NCBI GenBank assembly: GCA_035525055.1
Contig: DATLEZ010000133.1
Span: forward strand, 37,125-101,124
Length of the DNA stretch: 64,000 nucleotides
Direction: 5' to 3'
From: DATEEG01 sp035525055
Lineage (GTDB): Bacteria > Actinomycetota > Acidimicrobiia > Spongiisociales > ZC4RG35
Within the stretch, counting starts at the first letter, position 1; the number at the start of each line of letters is the position of its first letter. Made by a program: the position numbers and the translations under genes. Below, one piece after another: positions 1-8,702 of this stretch. The notes below the pieces were generated by a model. It ran no database searches. It saw only the letters and a program-made list of their open reading frames with translations, and was not told the origin of the DNA.

Positions 1-573
1 GTGGTCGCCGGCGTGGGCCAGCATCAGATGTGGACCAGCCAGTTCTGGAAGTTCGACAGGCCCCGTCGTTGGATCAACTCGGGAGGGCTGGGAACGATGG
101 GCTTCGCAGTTCCTGCCGCCATCGGGGCCAAAGCCGGCATGCCCGACGATCTGATTTTCGCCATCGATGGCGACGGCTGTTTCCAGATGACCTTCAACGA
201 ACTCGTCACTGCCGCAGTGGAGAAGATCCCGGTGAAGATCGCCGTCTTCAACAACGGCGTCCACGGCATGGTCACTCAGTGGCAGCGCCTCTTCTACGGC
301 GGCCGCTTTTCGGGAACGATCCTGGGAGACGTCATCGACTACCCCAAGCTCGCCGAAGCGATGGGTTGCGCCGGCTTCCGGGCCGAGACCCCGGACGAGG
401 TGGGCCCCACCCTGGAGAAGGCCCTGGCGATCGACGACCGGCCGGTCGTTGTCGAGATGGTGGTCGATCGCGAGGAGATGGTTTTCCCGATGGTCCCGGC
501 CGGTGGCTCCAACGACGAAGTCATCCTGGGCCCATCGGAAAGAGTGATCAGCCCGGCGAGTGACCTGCCATGA
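1..573 (+). CDS. ilvB: acetolactate synthase large subunit, C-terminal part (5' end outside window)
   Basis: Only the last 190 residues of the catalytic subunit are present; the frame is open to base 1 and the first visible codon is internal. The enzyme condenses two pyruvates, or pyruvate with 2-oxobutyrate, to acetohydroxy acids, the first common step to valine, leucine and isoleucine. The fragment holds the thiamine-diphosphate motif: GDG at residues 57-59 and NN at 84-85, preceded by the GQHQMW stretch typical of AHAS. The regulatory subunit gene follows 73 bp downstream and the reductoisomerase after it, so this is the usual ilvBNC order. Confidence 0.96.
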   Translation: MVAGVGQHQMWTSQFWKFDRPRRWINSGGLGTMGFAVPAAIGAKAGMPDDLIFAIDGDGCFQMTFNELVTAAVEKIPVKIAVFNNGVHGMVTQWQRLFYGGRFSGTILGDVIDYPKLAEAMGCAGFRAETPDEVGPTLEKALAIDDRPVVVEMVVDREEMVFPMVPAGGSNDEVILGPSERVISPASDLP

Positions 574-592
574 GTCGTCGCTTCGCTCCTCC

Positions 593-627
593 CGTTATGC
601 GTTATGCGTCGCACCACGCACCACCAC
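593..627. repeat. heptanucleotide tandem repeat between ilvB and ilvN
   Basis: Five consecutive 7-bp blocks lie between the ilvB stop and the ilvN ribosome binding site. The first two are identical (CGTTATG) and the next three drift (CGTCGCA, CCACGCA, CCACCAC), each beginning with C. This is one of seven loci in the window that share a 7-bp period but not a common unit sequence. No gene or hairpin is visible here. Confidence 0.6.
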
Positions 628-646
628 CGCTCCGAAGGAGCGGTTC

Positions 647-1150
647 ATGAACCACACTCTTTCTGTCATCGTTGAGGACAAGCCGGGGGTTTTGGCGCGG
701 GTTTCTTCGCTGCTGGCCCGCCGCGGCTTCAACATCCACTCGCTGGCAGTGGGACCCTCCCACGAAGAGGGCATGTCGCGAATGACCATCGTCGTCGACG
801 CCCCCGAAGTCGAACAGGTGAAGAAGCAGCTGCACAAGCTCATCAACGTTGTGAAGATCTTCGAGTTCGACCCGGCATTCTCGATCGAGCGCGAGATCAT
901 GCTCGTGCGCGTCGCCAGTGGCTCCGGCAAACGTGGAGAGATCCTCGAGATCGCTTCGATCTTCGATGCCATCGCGGTCGATGTCGGCGCCAACTCGATC
1001 AGTTTCCAGATCGCCGGCGATCCCCGTAAGGTCAACGACTTCCTCGAACTGGTGCGCCCTTTCGGGCTGGTCGAATTAGTCAAGTCGGGACGGGTGGCAT
1101 TGGCGCGAGAACCGAAAGGACGCCCGGCCAAGCTGCGGGCCGTCACCTGA
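647..1150 (+). CDS. ilvN: acetolactate synthase small (regulatory) subunit
   Basis: This 167-residue protein is the ACT-domain subunit that raises AHAS activity and gives feedback inhibition by valine. An N-terminal ACT domain (VEDKPGVLARVSSLLARRGF, residues about 7-26) is followed by the small-subunit C-terminal domain. I chose the ATG at 647 because GAAGGAG ends 7 nt upstream and the protein then begins like its relatives; the frame is open further upstream, but that part runs through the heptad repeat and has no family similarity I can see. ilvC follows after 21 bp. Confidence 0.95.
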   Translation: MNHTLSVIVEDKPGVLARVSSLLARRGFNIHSLAVGPSHEEGMSRMTIVVDAPEVEQVKKQLHKLINVVKIFEFDPAFSIEREIMLVRVASGSGKRGEILEIASIFDAIAVDVGANSISFQIAGDPRKVNDFLELVRPFGLVELVKSGRVALAREPKGRPAKLRAVT

Positions 1151-1171
1151 GTTATCGGAGGCATGAAGGCA

Positions 1172-2176
1172 ATGGCAACGATCTACTACGAAAAGGATGC
1201 CGACCCGGCATTGATCAAGGACCGCAAGGTCGCTGTGATCGGGTACGGCAGCCAGGGTCACGCCCACGCCCTCAACATGAAGGAGTCCGGAATCGACGTC
1301 GTGGTCGGACTGAAGGAGGGCTCAGCCTCCAAGGCGAAAGCCGAAGCGGAGGGACTTAAGGTCATGACGCCCGGCGAGGCGGCAAGATGGGCCAACGTCG
1401 TGATGTTGCTCGTGCCCGACCAGCACATGGGCGATCTCTATCAGAACGACATTGCCCCCAACCTCGACCGTGACGATGCCCTTCTCTTTGCCCACGGGTT
1501 CAACATCCACTTCGAAGCGATCGAACCGCCGGGTGACGTCGACGTGCTGATGATCGCCCCCAAAGGACCTGGACATCTGGTCAGGCGGACCTTCACCGAA
1601 GGCTCGGGAGTGCCGTGTCTTCTGGCTGTGCATCAGGACGCCACCGGAACGGCGAACGCTCTCGGCCTCTCCTACGCCTGGGCCATCGGGGGGACCCGGG
1701 CGGGAGTCCTGCTCACGACCTTCAAGGAAGAAACCGAGACCGACCTGTTCGGCGAACAGGTGATTCTCTGCGGCGGCCTGTCCCAGTTGGTCAAGAATGC
1801 CTATGAGACCCTGGTCGACGCCGGCTATCAGCCCGAGTCGGCCTACTTCGAGACACTCCACGAACTCAAGCTCATCGTCGATCTCATGTACGAGGGTGGC
1901 CTGTCGTGGATGCGCTATTCGATCTCGGATACAGCCGAGTACGGCGACTACACCCGCGGCTCGAGGATCGTCAACGAGGAGTCCAAGGCGGAGATGCGCA
2001 AGGTCCTCGACGAGATCCAGTCGGGAGCTTTTGCCAACGAGTGGCTGGCCCAGGCGCGTGAGGGAGCACCCTTCCTGCTCGAGCAGCGCGCAGCCAACCG
2101 CAACCACCCGATCGAAGTGGTGGGAGCCGAACTCCGCGAGCTGATGCCCTTCATGAAACCGAAGCACGCCCCATGA
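1172..2176 (+). CDS. ilvC: ketol-acid reductoisomerase
   Basis: Class I enzyme of 334 residues that isomerises and reduces acetolactate to dihydroxyisovalerate with NAD(P)H and Mg2+. The Rossmann motif GYGSQG is at residues 24-29, and the cofactor-selecting loop GLKEGSAS follows the second strand; its two serines fit the NADPH-type loop. KGPGH and the C-terminal DLMYEGG stretch of the knotted domain are present. The second of two in-frame ATGs (1172, not 1163) is preferred: GGAGG lies 10 nt before it but only 1 nt before the first, and the product then starts MATIYYEKDAD as in relatives. Confidence 0.96.
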   Translation: MATIYYEKDADPALIKDRKVAVIGYGSQGHAHALNMKESGIDVVVGLKEGSASKAKAEAEGLKVMTPGEAARWANVVMLLVPDQHMGDLYQNDIAPNLDRDDALLFAHGFNIHFEAIEPPGDVDVLMIAPKGPGHLVRRTFTEGSGVPCLLAVHQDATGTANALGLSYAWAIGGTRAGVLLTTFKEETETDLFGEQVILCGGLSQLVKNAYETLVDAGYQPESAYFETLHELKLIVDLMYEGGLSWMRYSISDTAEYGDYTRGSRIVNEESKAEMRKVLDEIQSGAFANEWLAQAREGAPFLLEQRAANRNHPIEVVGAELRELMPFMKPKHAP

Positions 2177-2183
2177 GCAAAGC

Positions 2184-2298
2184 AGACGGAAGACGGAAGT
2201 GATCCTGTCTGCTGGCGGGCTACTGGCGCTTTGATGGCCGGGCGGCGATAAGCCGACTCGGCCTTCCGACTTCCGACTTCCGACTTCCGACTTCCGAC
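2184..2298. repeat. heptanucleotide repeats in opposite orientation between ilvC and leuA
   Basis: Just after the ilvC stop, AGACGGA occurs twice in tandem (2184-2197). Just before leuA, TTCCGAC occurs five times without error (2264-2298). The two blocks are nearly complementary: read on the other strand TTCCGAC is GTCGGAA, against GACGGAA on the left, one mismatch per unit. The 66 bp between them hold nothing recognisable. An imperfect long stem could form in the transcript between ilvC and leuA. Confidence 0.75.
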
Positions 2299-2310
2299 TG
2301 GAGCACCTTC

Positions 2311-3813
2311 ATGAATGACCGCATAACTATCTTCGATACCACTCTTCGGGACGGGGAACAGGCCCCGGGGATCGCCTTGACACCCGATGAGAAAGTCACG
2401 ATCGCTCATCAGCTGGCCAAGCTGCGGGTAGACGTCCTGGAGGCAGGCTTCGCCGCCTCCTCCCCCGGCGACTTCGAGGCCGTCTCGCGTATCGCCGCCG
2501 GTGTCCGAGGGCCGGTAATCGCCTCGTTGGCCCGGGCCCATCCCGACGACATCGACAAGGCGCACGACGCGCTGAAGTCGGCTGATCGCTATCGAATCCA
2601 CGTCTTCATGTCGACGTCGGCGATCCATATGGAGAAGATGCTCCGGCTCACTCCCGATGAGGTGCTGAAGGCATCGATCGAAGGGGTGCGACGAGCCCGC
2701 GGCTACACCGACGACGTAGAGTTCTCACCCCAGGACGCCACCCGATCCGATCCTGACTTCATGATCGCCGTTTGCAGGGCGGCGGTGGAGGCGGGGGCTA
2801 CCACTATCAACATCCCCGACACCGTTGGGTTCGCCACACCTATCGAATTCGCCGAACTCCTCAAGCGGGTCTTCAAGGAGGTGCGGGGGGACCGCGAGGA
2901 CGTGATCATGTCCGTGCACTGTCACAACGACCTCGGCTTGGCGGTGGCCAACTCCCTCGCGTCTCTAGCGGCCGGAGCCCGTCAAATCGAAGGCGCGATC
3001 AACGGCATCGGTGAGCGGGCAGGCAATACCTCAATCGAGGAGGTGGTCATGGCGATCAAGACCCGCCAGGACGTATATGGGGTCGATCTCGGGGTCGACA
3101 CCACCCAGCTGTATGACACCTCCCGCCTGGTGGCGCGTTTGACCGGCTATCCGGTCCAGTACAACAAGGCTGTCGTCGGTCGCAATGCGTTCGCCCACGA
3201 GTCCGGCATCCACCAGCACGGAGTGCTCAGGGACAAGGAGACCTACGAAATCATGGATGCGGCGGCCGTCGGCCAGCAAGCCGCCCAGATCGTCCTCGGC
3301 AAGCACTCGGGACGGGCCGGCTTCCTCGACGCCCTCGACAAGATGGGCATCACCCTCGAAGAGGACGCCTTCACCCGCGCCTTCGAGCGCTTCAAGCAAC
3401 TGGCGGATCGCAAGATCCAGATCGGCGAGGACGAGGTAAGAGCGATCGTGGAAGACCAGACCGGGGAGTCCACGGAGAAGGTCAAGATGGTCAGCCTCCA
3501 CGTTGCCGGAGGCAACGAGGTCACGCCGACTGCCACAGTGAAGGTGATCAAGGATGGCGTCGAACAGACGTACATTGGCCAGGGGGACGGCATGGTGCAT
3601 GCCACCTTCGCCGCGCTGCGGCTTGCCTTCGAGACGGAGGCGAGGTTGATCGACTACCGGGTGGTACCGGTCACGTCGGGGGCAGATGCCATGGCGGAGG
3701 TCAACGTGGTAGTCAGGGTCGGCGATCGCACCTTTGCCGGACACTCGCTGAATACCGATGTCGTCGAGGGATCCGCCGAGGCGTTTGCGAACGCGTTGAA
3801 TAAAGCCGGCTGA
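2311..3813 (+). CDS. leuA: 2-isopropylmalate synthase
   Basis: Enzyme of 500 residues that condenses acetyl-CoA with 2-oxoisovalerate, the first committed step of leucine synthesis. The TIM barrel starts with the DTTLRDGEQ motif at residues 9-17; the metal-binding HCHND motif is near residue 205, and HESGIHQHGVL and GKHSGR follow near residues 300-330. The last third is the leucine-sensing LeuA dimer domain, so feedback control is expected. The length fits the bacterial type I family. Downstream isomerase genes (leuC, leuD) are not in the window; leuB is about 5 kb away. Confidence 0.96.
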   Translation: MNDRITIFDTTLRDGEQAPGIALTPDEKVTIAHQLAKLRVDVLEAGFAASSPGDFEAVSRIAAGVRGPVIASLARAHPDDIDKAHDALKSADRYRIHVFMSTSAIHMEKMLRLTPDEVLKASIEGVRRARGYTDDVEFSPQDATRSDPDFMIAVCRAAVEAGATTINIPDTVGFATPIEFAELLKRVFKEVRGDREDVIMSVHCHNDLGLAVANSLASLAAGARQIEGAINGIGERAGNTSIEEVVMAIKTRQDVYGVDLGVDTTQLYDTSRLVARLTGYPVQYNKAVVGRNAFAHESGIHQHGVLRDKETYEIMDAAAVGQQAAQIVLGKHSGRAGFLDALDKMGITLEEDAFTRAFERFKQLADRKIQIGEDEVRAIVEDQTGESTEKVKMVSLHVAGGNEVTPTATVKVIKDGVEQTYIGQGDGMVHATFAALRLAFETEARLIDYRVVPVTSGADAMAEVNVVVRVGDRTFAGHSLNTDVVEGSAEAFANALNKAG

Positions 3814-3821
3814 TTGAGGAA

Positions 3822-3871
3822 CGCGATCCGCTATCCGCTAGAACCCCGATTCTGGCGGATCGCGGATCGCG
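3822..3871 (+). terminator. 22-bp stem-loop built of 7-bp repeats, after leuA
   Basis: Arms at 3822-3843 and 3850-3871 are complementary over 22 bp with two mismatches and leave a 6-nt loop. Each arm is itself a 7-bp repeat (CGATCCG and a variant on the left, CGGATCG twice on the right). It begins 8 bp after the leuA stop, where a terminator is expected, but no U-run follows. It may terminate, stabilise the leuA mRNA end, or simply be a repeat-derived palindrome. Confidence 0.5.
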
Positions 3872-4054
3872 AACTCCCAAGTTTGCTTCGTATCCAGCCC
3901 AGAGCTGACAAGGTAATGTTCCTCGCCACCGTGCCCGCTCGCGAGCAGATCTATTAGTACAGGCGCCGGCCTTCTAGCCGTTGCGATACTCGTTCTTCTT
4001 ACGGCCTTCTTTGTCGCTGGTGAATTCGCCCTTGTAGCCGTCGATCGAAGTCGG

Positions 4055-5260
4055 GTGAAGAGGCTTGCCCAGGAAGGGGATCGGCGGGCGACCCAGGTCG
4101 ACCGCAGCCTCCGCCAGCTCTCCTTCGAGTTGTCGGGAGCCCAACTCGGGATCACCGTCACCTCGCTGCTGACCGGTGCCATCGCCGAACCGGCTCTGGC
4201 GGACCTGTTCGATCCCATCCTCACTCGCATCGGCTGGACCGGTGTCACCGACAACCCGGCGGTGAAGGTCGGTCTAGCGCTCTTCGTTGCCAATGTCGCG
4301 TCGATGCTGATCGGCGAGCTGGTGCCCAAGAACTTCGCCATCGCCAAGCCCTACGCAACCGCGGTCCTGGTGGCGATCCCGATGTCGTTCCTCAACAGGC
4401 TCCTGCGTCCGATCATCCTCTTCCTCAATCACTCGGCCAACTGGACTGTTCGCCGTTTTGGCATCGAGCCCCGCGAGGAACTAGCGGGAGTGCGGTCGCT
4501 CGAAGAGCTCGAACTCATGATCCGTTCGTCGGGGAAAGAGGGGGAACTTGACGACGCCGAGCTGTCACTTCTTACTCGGGCCATCTCGTTCACGGAGAAG
4601 GTCGCGGCAGACGTGATGGTGCCGCGGGTAGCGGTCGACTCCCTGTCACGCCACGACTCGGTCGCCGATCTACGCCGCCTGGCTCGCGAGACCGGCCACT
4701 CGCGTTTCCCGGTGACAGGCGAAGACTTCGACGAGGTCGTGGGCGTCGTCCATGTGAAGGACTCATTCAAAGTCCCCCCCGAGCGTCGCTCCATCACACC
4801 TGTCGGGCACATTGCCAAGCCTGCCCTGGCGATTCCAGACTCACGGCCCCTGGATCAGTTACTCATCGACATGCAACGACAAAGCCGGGCTCTGGCGATA
4901 GTCGTCGACGAGTACGGAGGCACAGCCGGAATCATCACCATTGAGGACCTTCTCGAAGAGATCCTCGGCGAGATCGCAGACGAGCACGACCCGGTAGATG
5001 CCAATGGATCGGCTCTCCAATCCGGCAATCAACGAGAGGTTCCCGGTCAGATCAACCGCCACGACCTCGAGGAGGAATTCGGACTGGAGCTCCCGGAAGG
5101 ACACTTCGAAACGTTGGGCGGTTTCGTCATATCTCAGCTCGGCCGGTTCCCCCAGCCCGGTGACCGGGTCGCCTACGAGGGTTGGATCTTCGAGGTCCTC
5201 GAGATGGATGGCCGCCGGATCGAACGGGTCAAGGTCACGATTCCTGAGGGGATGCCATGA
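4055..5260 (+). CDS. CNNM/HlyC-CorC family membrane protein with CBS pair (first of two); N-terminus uncertain
   Basis: Domain order is DUF21 (CNNM) transmembrane domain, a paired CBS module (about residues 160-280), then a CorC_HlyC domain. The family is linked to divalent cation transport, mostly Mg2+ or Co2+ efflux; the substrate here is unknown. The given start is the first GTG, but the frame continues upstream to a stop at 3914 and codes for the missing first transmembrane helix (LLAVAILVLLTAFFVAGEF) and a typical FALVAVDRSRV stretch. That extension has no ATG, GTG or TTG; ATT at 3953 is possible. The real protein is therefore probably about 35 residues longer, or a frameshift is present. 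Its stop overlaps the next start by ATGA. Confidence 0.85.
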   Translation: MKRLAQEGDRRATQVDRSLRQLSFELSGAQLGITVTSLLTGAIAEPALADLFDPILTRIGWTGVTDNPAVKVGLALFVANVASMLIGELVPKNFAIAKPYATAVLVAIPMSFLNRLLRPIILFLNHSANWTVRRFGIEPREELAGVRSLEELELMIRSSGKEGELDDAELSLLTRAISFTEKVAADVMVPRVAVDSLSRHDSVADLRRLARETGHSRFPVTGEDFDEVVGVVHVKDSFKVPPERRSITPVGHIAKPALAIPDSRPLDQLLIDMQRQSRALAIVVDEYGGTAGIITIEDLLEEILGEIADEHDPVDANGSALQSGNQREVPGQINRHDLEEEFGLELPEGHFETLGGFVISQLGRFPQPGDRVAYEGWIFEVLEMDGRRIERVKVTIPEGMP

Positions 5261-6537
5261 ACTTTGGTGCCCTGATGTGGATGCTGTTCCTGCTGGTCGC
5301 CAACGGATTCTTCGTCGCGGCCGAGTTCGCCTTCACCGCCGCCCGCAAGGAAGTAATCGAGAAGATCGGTACCAGGCCCGCCAAGGCGGCCCTGGGAGCA
5401 ATGAGGGAGCTGTCCAATACTTTGGCCGGTGCACAGCTAGGGATCACACTGGCCACCCTGCTGCTCGGTTTCGTAGCCGAACCTTCGGTGGCACGCCTGC
5501 TCGAGACCTTGTTCGGATGGCTGCCGATCCCCTCCTCCGTCCTTCACACGATCGCCCTTGTCATAGCAATCCTGATCGTCGTCTTCCTGCACATGGTCAT
5601 CGGGGAGATGGCCCCGAAGAACATCGCCATCGCCAACCCCGAAAGGCTTGCCCTGTGGCTGGCCATTCCGTGGCGGACCTACATGACCGTGTTCCGGCCC
5701 CTGGTCTTCGTTCTCAACAGCATTGCCAACCTCATCCTAAGAATCTTCGGGGTCGAACCCCGCGACGAACTCGAGACCGTCCACACGGCCGAAGACCTGG
5801 CGACAATCATTTCCGCCGGACGCCAGGAGGGCGTGATCGAGGAGTTCGCCAGCAAGCTGTTGGCCGGGGCGATTCTTTTCTCGGAACGGGCCGCTGCCGA
5901 AGTGATGGTCCCTCGCCCCGACATCGTCGCCCTGCCGATGTCGGCCACCTCGGCCGACCTCGAACGAGTGGTCACCGACGAAGGCTTCTCACGAATACCG
6001 ATTTTCCACCAGGACATCGACGACATTGTCGGGTTCGTCCACGCCAAAGACCTGCTCTCGATCCCCGACGAGAAGTACAACGAGCCGATCGACCCCATCC
6101 TGATCCGACCATTGATGGTGGCACCGGAGTCGGCGCCGGTACGACCACTTCTCGCGGAGATGCAGCAAACCGGCCGCCATCTCGCTCTGATCATCGACGA
6201 GCACGGTGGAGCCGCCGGTTTGTTGAGCCTCGAAGACATTGTCGAGGAGCTGGTCGGCGAGATCCGCGACGAATACGACGAAGGAGAAGCAACCATACGG
6301 CGAATCGGCGAAGCCGCCTGGTACTACGTCCCCGGCTCAGCCCGACCCGATCAGCTCCGCAGCCAGGTCGGCATCAAGCTCCCCGAAGGAGAGTACGAGA
6401 CCGTGGGGGGCTTCGTCATGGACCGCCTCGGCCGGATCCCCCGCCGAGGCGATCGACTGGAGTTCGATGGCTGGGTCATGAGAGTCCGCCGGATGGAAGG
6501 TCGCCGCGTGGCCGAGGTGGAACTGTTGAAGCGGTGA
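5257..6537 (+). CDS. CNNM/HlyC-CorC family membrane protein with CBS pair (second of two)
   Basis: Paralogue of the preceding gene, 426 residues, with a complete N-terminus (FLLVANGFFVAAEFAFTAAR is the first membrane helix). DUF21 membrane domain, two CBS domains and a CorC_HlyC domain follow in order. The ATGA overlap with the first copy points to translational coupling and probably a two-subunit complex. CBS pairs usually sense adenine nucleotides in this family. The stop lies 1 bp before the long inverted repeat that fills the gap to kup. Confidence 0.9.
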   Translation: MNFGALMWMLFLLVANGFFVAAEFAFTAARKEVIEKIGTRPAKAALGAMRELSNTLAGAQLGITLATLLLGFVAEPSVARLLETLFGWLPIPSSVLHTIALVIAILIVVFLHMVIGEMAPKNIAIANPERLALWLAIPWRTYMTVFRPLVFVLNSIANLILRIFGVEPRDELETVHTAEDLATIISAGRQEGVIEEFASKLLAGAILFSERAAAEVMVPRPDIVALPMSATSADLERVVTDEGFSRIPIFHQDIDDIVGFVHAKDLLSIPDEKYNEPIDPILIRPLMVAPESAPVRPLLAEMQQTGRHLALIIDEHGGAAGLLSLEDIVEELVGEIRDEYDEGEATIRRIGEAAWYYVPGSARPDQLRSQVGIKLPEGEYETVGGFVMDRLGRIPRRGDRLEFDGWVMRVRRMEGRRVAEVELLKR

Positions 6538-6538
6538 G

Positions 6539-6678
6539 GAGCGTGGTGCGGGGTACGTGGTACGTGCAGATCGCAAGCGGTTCGAAGTTTGAGGTTTGGG
6601 GTCCGAGGTTTTGACCTTCAAAGTTCGAACCTGTGCCTCGATCCTTCCTGAACGTACCACGTACCCCGTACCACGCTC
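6539..6678. repeat. nested long inverted repeat filling the gap between convergent genes
   Basis: Outer arms at 6539-6565 and 6652-6678 are complementary over 27 bp with one mismatch. Inside them, 6579-6597 and 6613-6631 form a second, less perfect pair. Both arms are built on a 7-bp period: GGTACGT-type units outside, GAGGTTT-type units inside. The structure starts 1 bp after the stop of the CNNM gene and ends at the base before the kup stop codon, so it occupies the whole intergenic space. It could act as a bidirectional terminator. Confidence 0.85.
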
Positions 6679-8589
6679 TTAGATCTCCACCGGGATGCCG
6701 ATTTCTATGACTCGGTCTACCGGGAGCTTGAAGTAGTCGGCGGCACTGCGGGCATTGCGGTGCATGAAATTGAACAGGCGTTCGCGGAATCCGTTGATAC
6801 CTTCGGCCGGGTTTGAGATCACATGCTCCTTGCCAAGGAAGTAGGTCGTGTGGAGCGGGTCAAAGGCCACCTCGGCCATCATCTGCCGAAGTTCGGTCGG
6901 GACGTCCGGCGCCTCCATGAATCCATAGCGGAGTATCACCTGATAGAAACGGCTCCCGAGGTGTTCTACGTCGTCGCGGCGAGCCCTCGGCACGCGGGGC
7001 ATGTCCGACGTGATGACAGCGAGGAAGACCACCGACTCGTGGACCGCGTGGTTGTGGCGCAGGTTGGCCAGGAAAGCTGGAGGAACGTTGCCCGGATTAG
7101 GGAACAGGTAGACAGCGGTTCCCTCGATGCGAGGAACCTGGGTGCGGGCCAGACTGGCGATCATCGCCTTCATCGGTTGGTGAGCCCGCTTGAGCTTGAA
7201 CGACAACAGGCGCCTTCCCGTCCGCCAGGTCGTCATCACGTAGAAGACCAGCGCTGCCGCCACCAAAGGAAACCATCCGCCATGTGGAATCTTGATGAGG
7301 TTGGCAGCAAGGAAGGTGAGGTCGATGACCAGGAACAGCCCGATTAACGCGACCAGCCTGCGGCGACTCCATCGCCAGTGTTCGGCAGCAAACACACCGA
7401 TCATCACGCTGGTAATGATCATTGTGGCCGTAACCGCGATGCCGTAGGCGCCGGCCAGGTTGGCCGAATTGCCGAAACCCCATACCAGGCCCACACACGC
7501 CGCCAGCAGTAACCAGTTGACGAGTGGCAAATAGACCTGACCATGGGACGCCGCCGACGTGTGGCGAACCTCGAGGCGAGGGGTGAATCCAAGCTGGATC
7601 GCCTGATGGGTGAGCGAGAACACTCCCGATATCAATGCCTGCGACGCGATCACGGTGGCGATGGTCGCCAGGCCGACTAGCGGATAAATTGCCCACTCCG
7701 GAGCCAACAGGAAGAATGGGCTTCTGACCGCCGCGGGATCGGCCAGCAACAGGGCGCCCTGGCCGAAGTAGTTGAGTAGCAAGGCAGGAAGCACCACTGC
7801 GAACCAACCCCGCTTGATCGGGGCTGCTCCGAAGTGGCCCAGGTCCGCATAGAGCGCCTCTCCTCCGGTCACCACCAGGACCACACCACCTAGGGCAATG
7901 AAAGCGCGCGAAGTGAACTCGACGAAGAACCTGACGGCATAGACCGGGTTGACCGCCGCCAGAACCGACGGATGATCGATGACGTGGACGATGCCAAGCA
8001 GGGCCAGCACAGCAAACCACACGACCATCACCGGTCCGAAGAAACGGCCGACCACCTCGCTCCCGCGTCGTTGAATGGAAAAGAGCCCCACCAGGATCGC
8101 GATCGCCGTTGGCACGACGAACCTCGAGAGGCCGGGTGCCGCGACCTCCACTCCTTCGACAGCAGACAGCACCGAAATCGCTGGCGTGATAGCGCCGTCT
8201 CCGTAGAGCAAGGCCGCTCCGAATAGCCCGGCCAGGACCAGGCGGTTGCGTCGGCGTCGAGCTTCCTCGGTGGGCGTTACCAGAGCGGTGAGAGCGAGGA
8301 TGCCACCCTCGCCGTGGTTATCCGCCCGCAACACCACCGTGACGTACTTGATCGTGATGATCACGACCAGCGACCAGAAGATCAGCGAGAGCACACCGAG
8401 GATCGATGAACGAGTGACCGGCACCCGGTGAATTTCGGCGAATGTCTCCCGTATCGAATAGAGCGGACTTGTGCCGATGTCGCCGTAGACGATGCCGAGG
8501 GCTCCGATTGTCAGCGGCAACATTCGCTGGACCGGGCGCCTGTACGAACTCCCGGTCACCTTGGGATCTGGCAGTCGGGAGTCAGGCAT
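6679..8589 (-). CDS. kup: KUP-family potassium uptake protein
   Basis: Inner-membrane K+/H+ symporter with the family signature GIVYGDIGTSPLYS near the N-terminus, about twelve hydrophobic segments, and a long hydrophilic C-terminal domain of about 150 residues. I start at the ATG at 8589 (636 residues) because GGAAG lies 4 nt upstream; a longer frame reaches 8709 but would overlap the leuB start on the other strand. The length is normal for the family. The gene converges with the CNNM pair and diverges from leuB. Confidence 0.93.
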   Translation of the reverse strand: MPDSRLPDPKVTGSSYRRPVQRMLPLTIGALGIVYGDIGTSPLYSIRETFAEIHRVPVTRSSILGVLSLIFWSLVVIITIKYVTVVLRADNHGEGGILALTALVTPTEEARRRRNRLVLAGLFGAALLYGDGAITPAISVLSAVEGVEVAAPGLSRFVVPTAIAILVGLFSIQRRGSEVVGRFFGPVMVVWFAVLALLGIVHVIDHPSVLAAVNPVYAVRFFVEFTSRAFIALGGVVLVVTGGEALYADLGHFGAAPIKRGWFAVVLPALLLNYFGQGALLLADPAAVRSPFFLLAPEWAIYPLVGLATIATVIASQALISGVFSLTHQAIQLGFTPRLEVRHTSAASHGQVYLPLVNWLLLAACVGLVWGFGNSANLAGAYGIAVTATMIITSVMIGVFAAEHWRWSRRRLVALIGLFLVIDLTFLAANLIKIPHGGWFPLVAAALVFYVMTTWRTGRRLLSFKLKRAHQPMKAMIASLARTQVPRIEGTAVYLFPNPGNVPPAFLANLRHNHAVHESVVFLAVITSDMPRVPRARRDDVEHLGSRFYQVILRYGFMEAPDVPTELRQMMAEVAFDPLHTTYFLGKEHVISNPAEGINGFRERLFNFMHRNARSAADYFKLPVDRVIEIGIPVEI

Positions 8590-8688
8590 CTTGCTTCCGT
8601 AAGAACCGTGAAGGTTGTCGGAGGACGGTACCCGACGCGGGCGTCCTACCTGGGAGGACTGACCGTCCGGGGAGTCGGACGGGGTTCG

Positions 8689-8694
8689 TACACT
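8689..8694 (+). promoter_or_regulatory. -10 box of a probable leaderless leuB transcript
   Basis: TACACT ends 8 nt before the leuB ATG and there is no Shine-Dalgarno sequence, so transcription should begin at or within about 2 nt of the start codon. The same spacing recurs at other gene starts in this window. Confidence 0.5.
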
Positions 8695-8702
8695 CCCCGG
8701 CC

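Noticed and set aside
4998..6614. Long plus-strand frame of 538 codons across both CNNM genes
   Set aside because: It is a shifted frame of the second CNNM gene; arginine- and proline-rich with no family pattern.
8442..8702. Upstream extension of leuB by 87 codons
   Set aside because: It would overlap kup, has no family similarity, and the ATG at 8703 has a well-placed -10 box.
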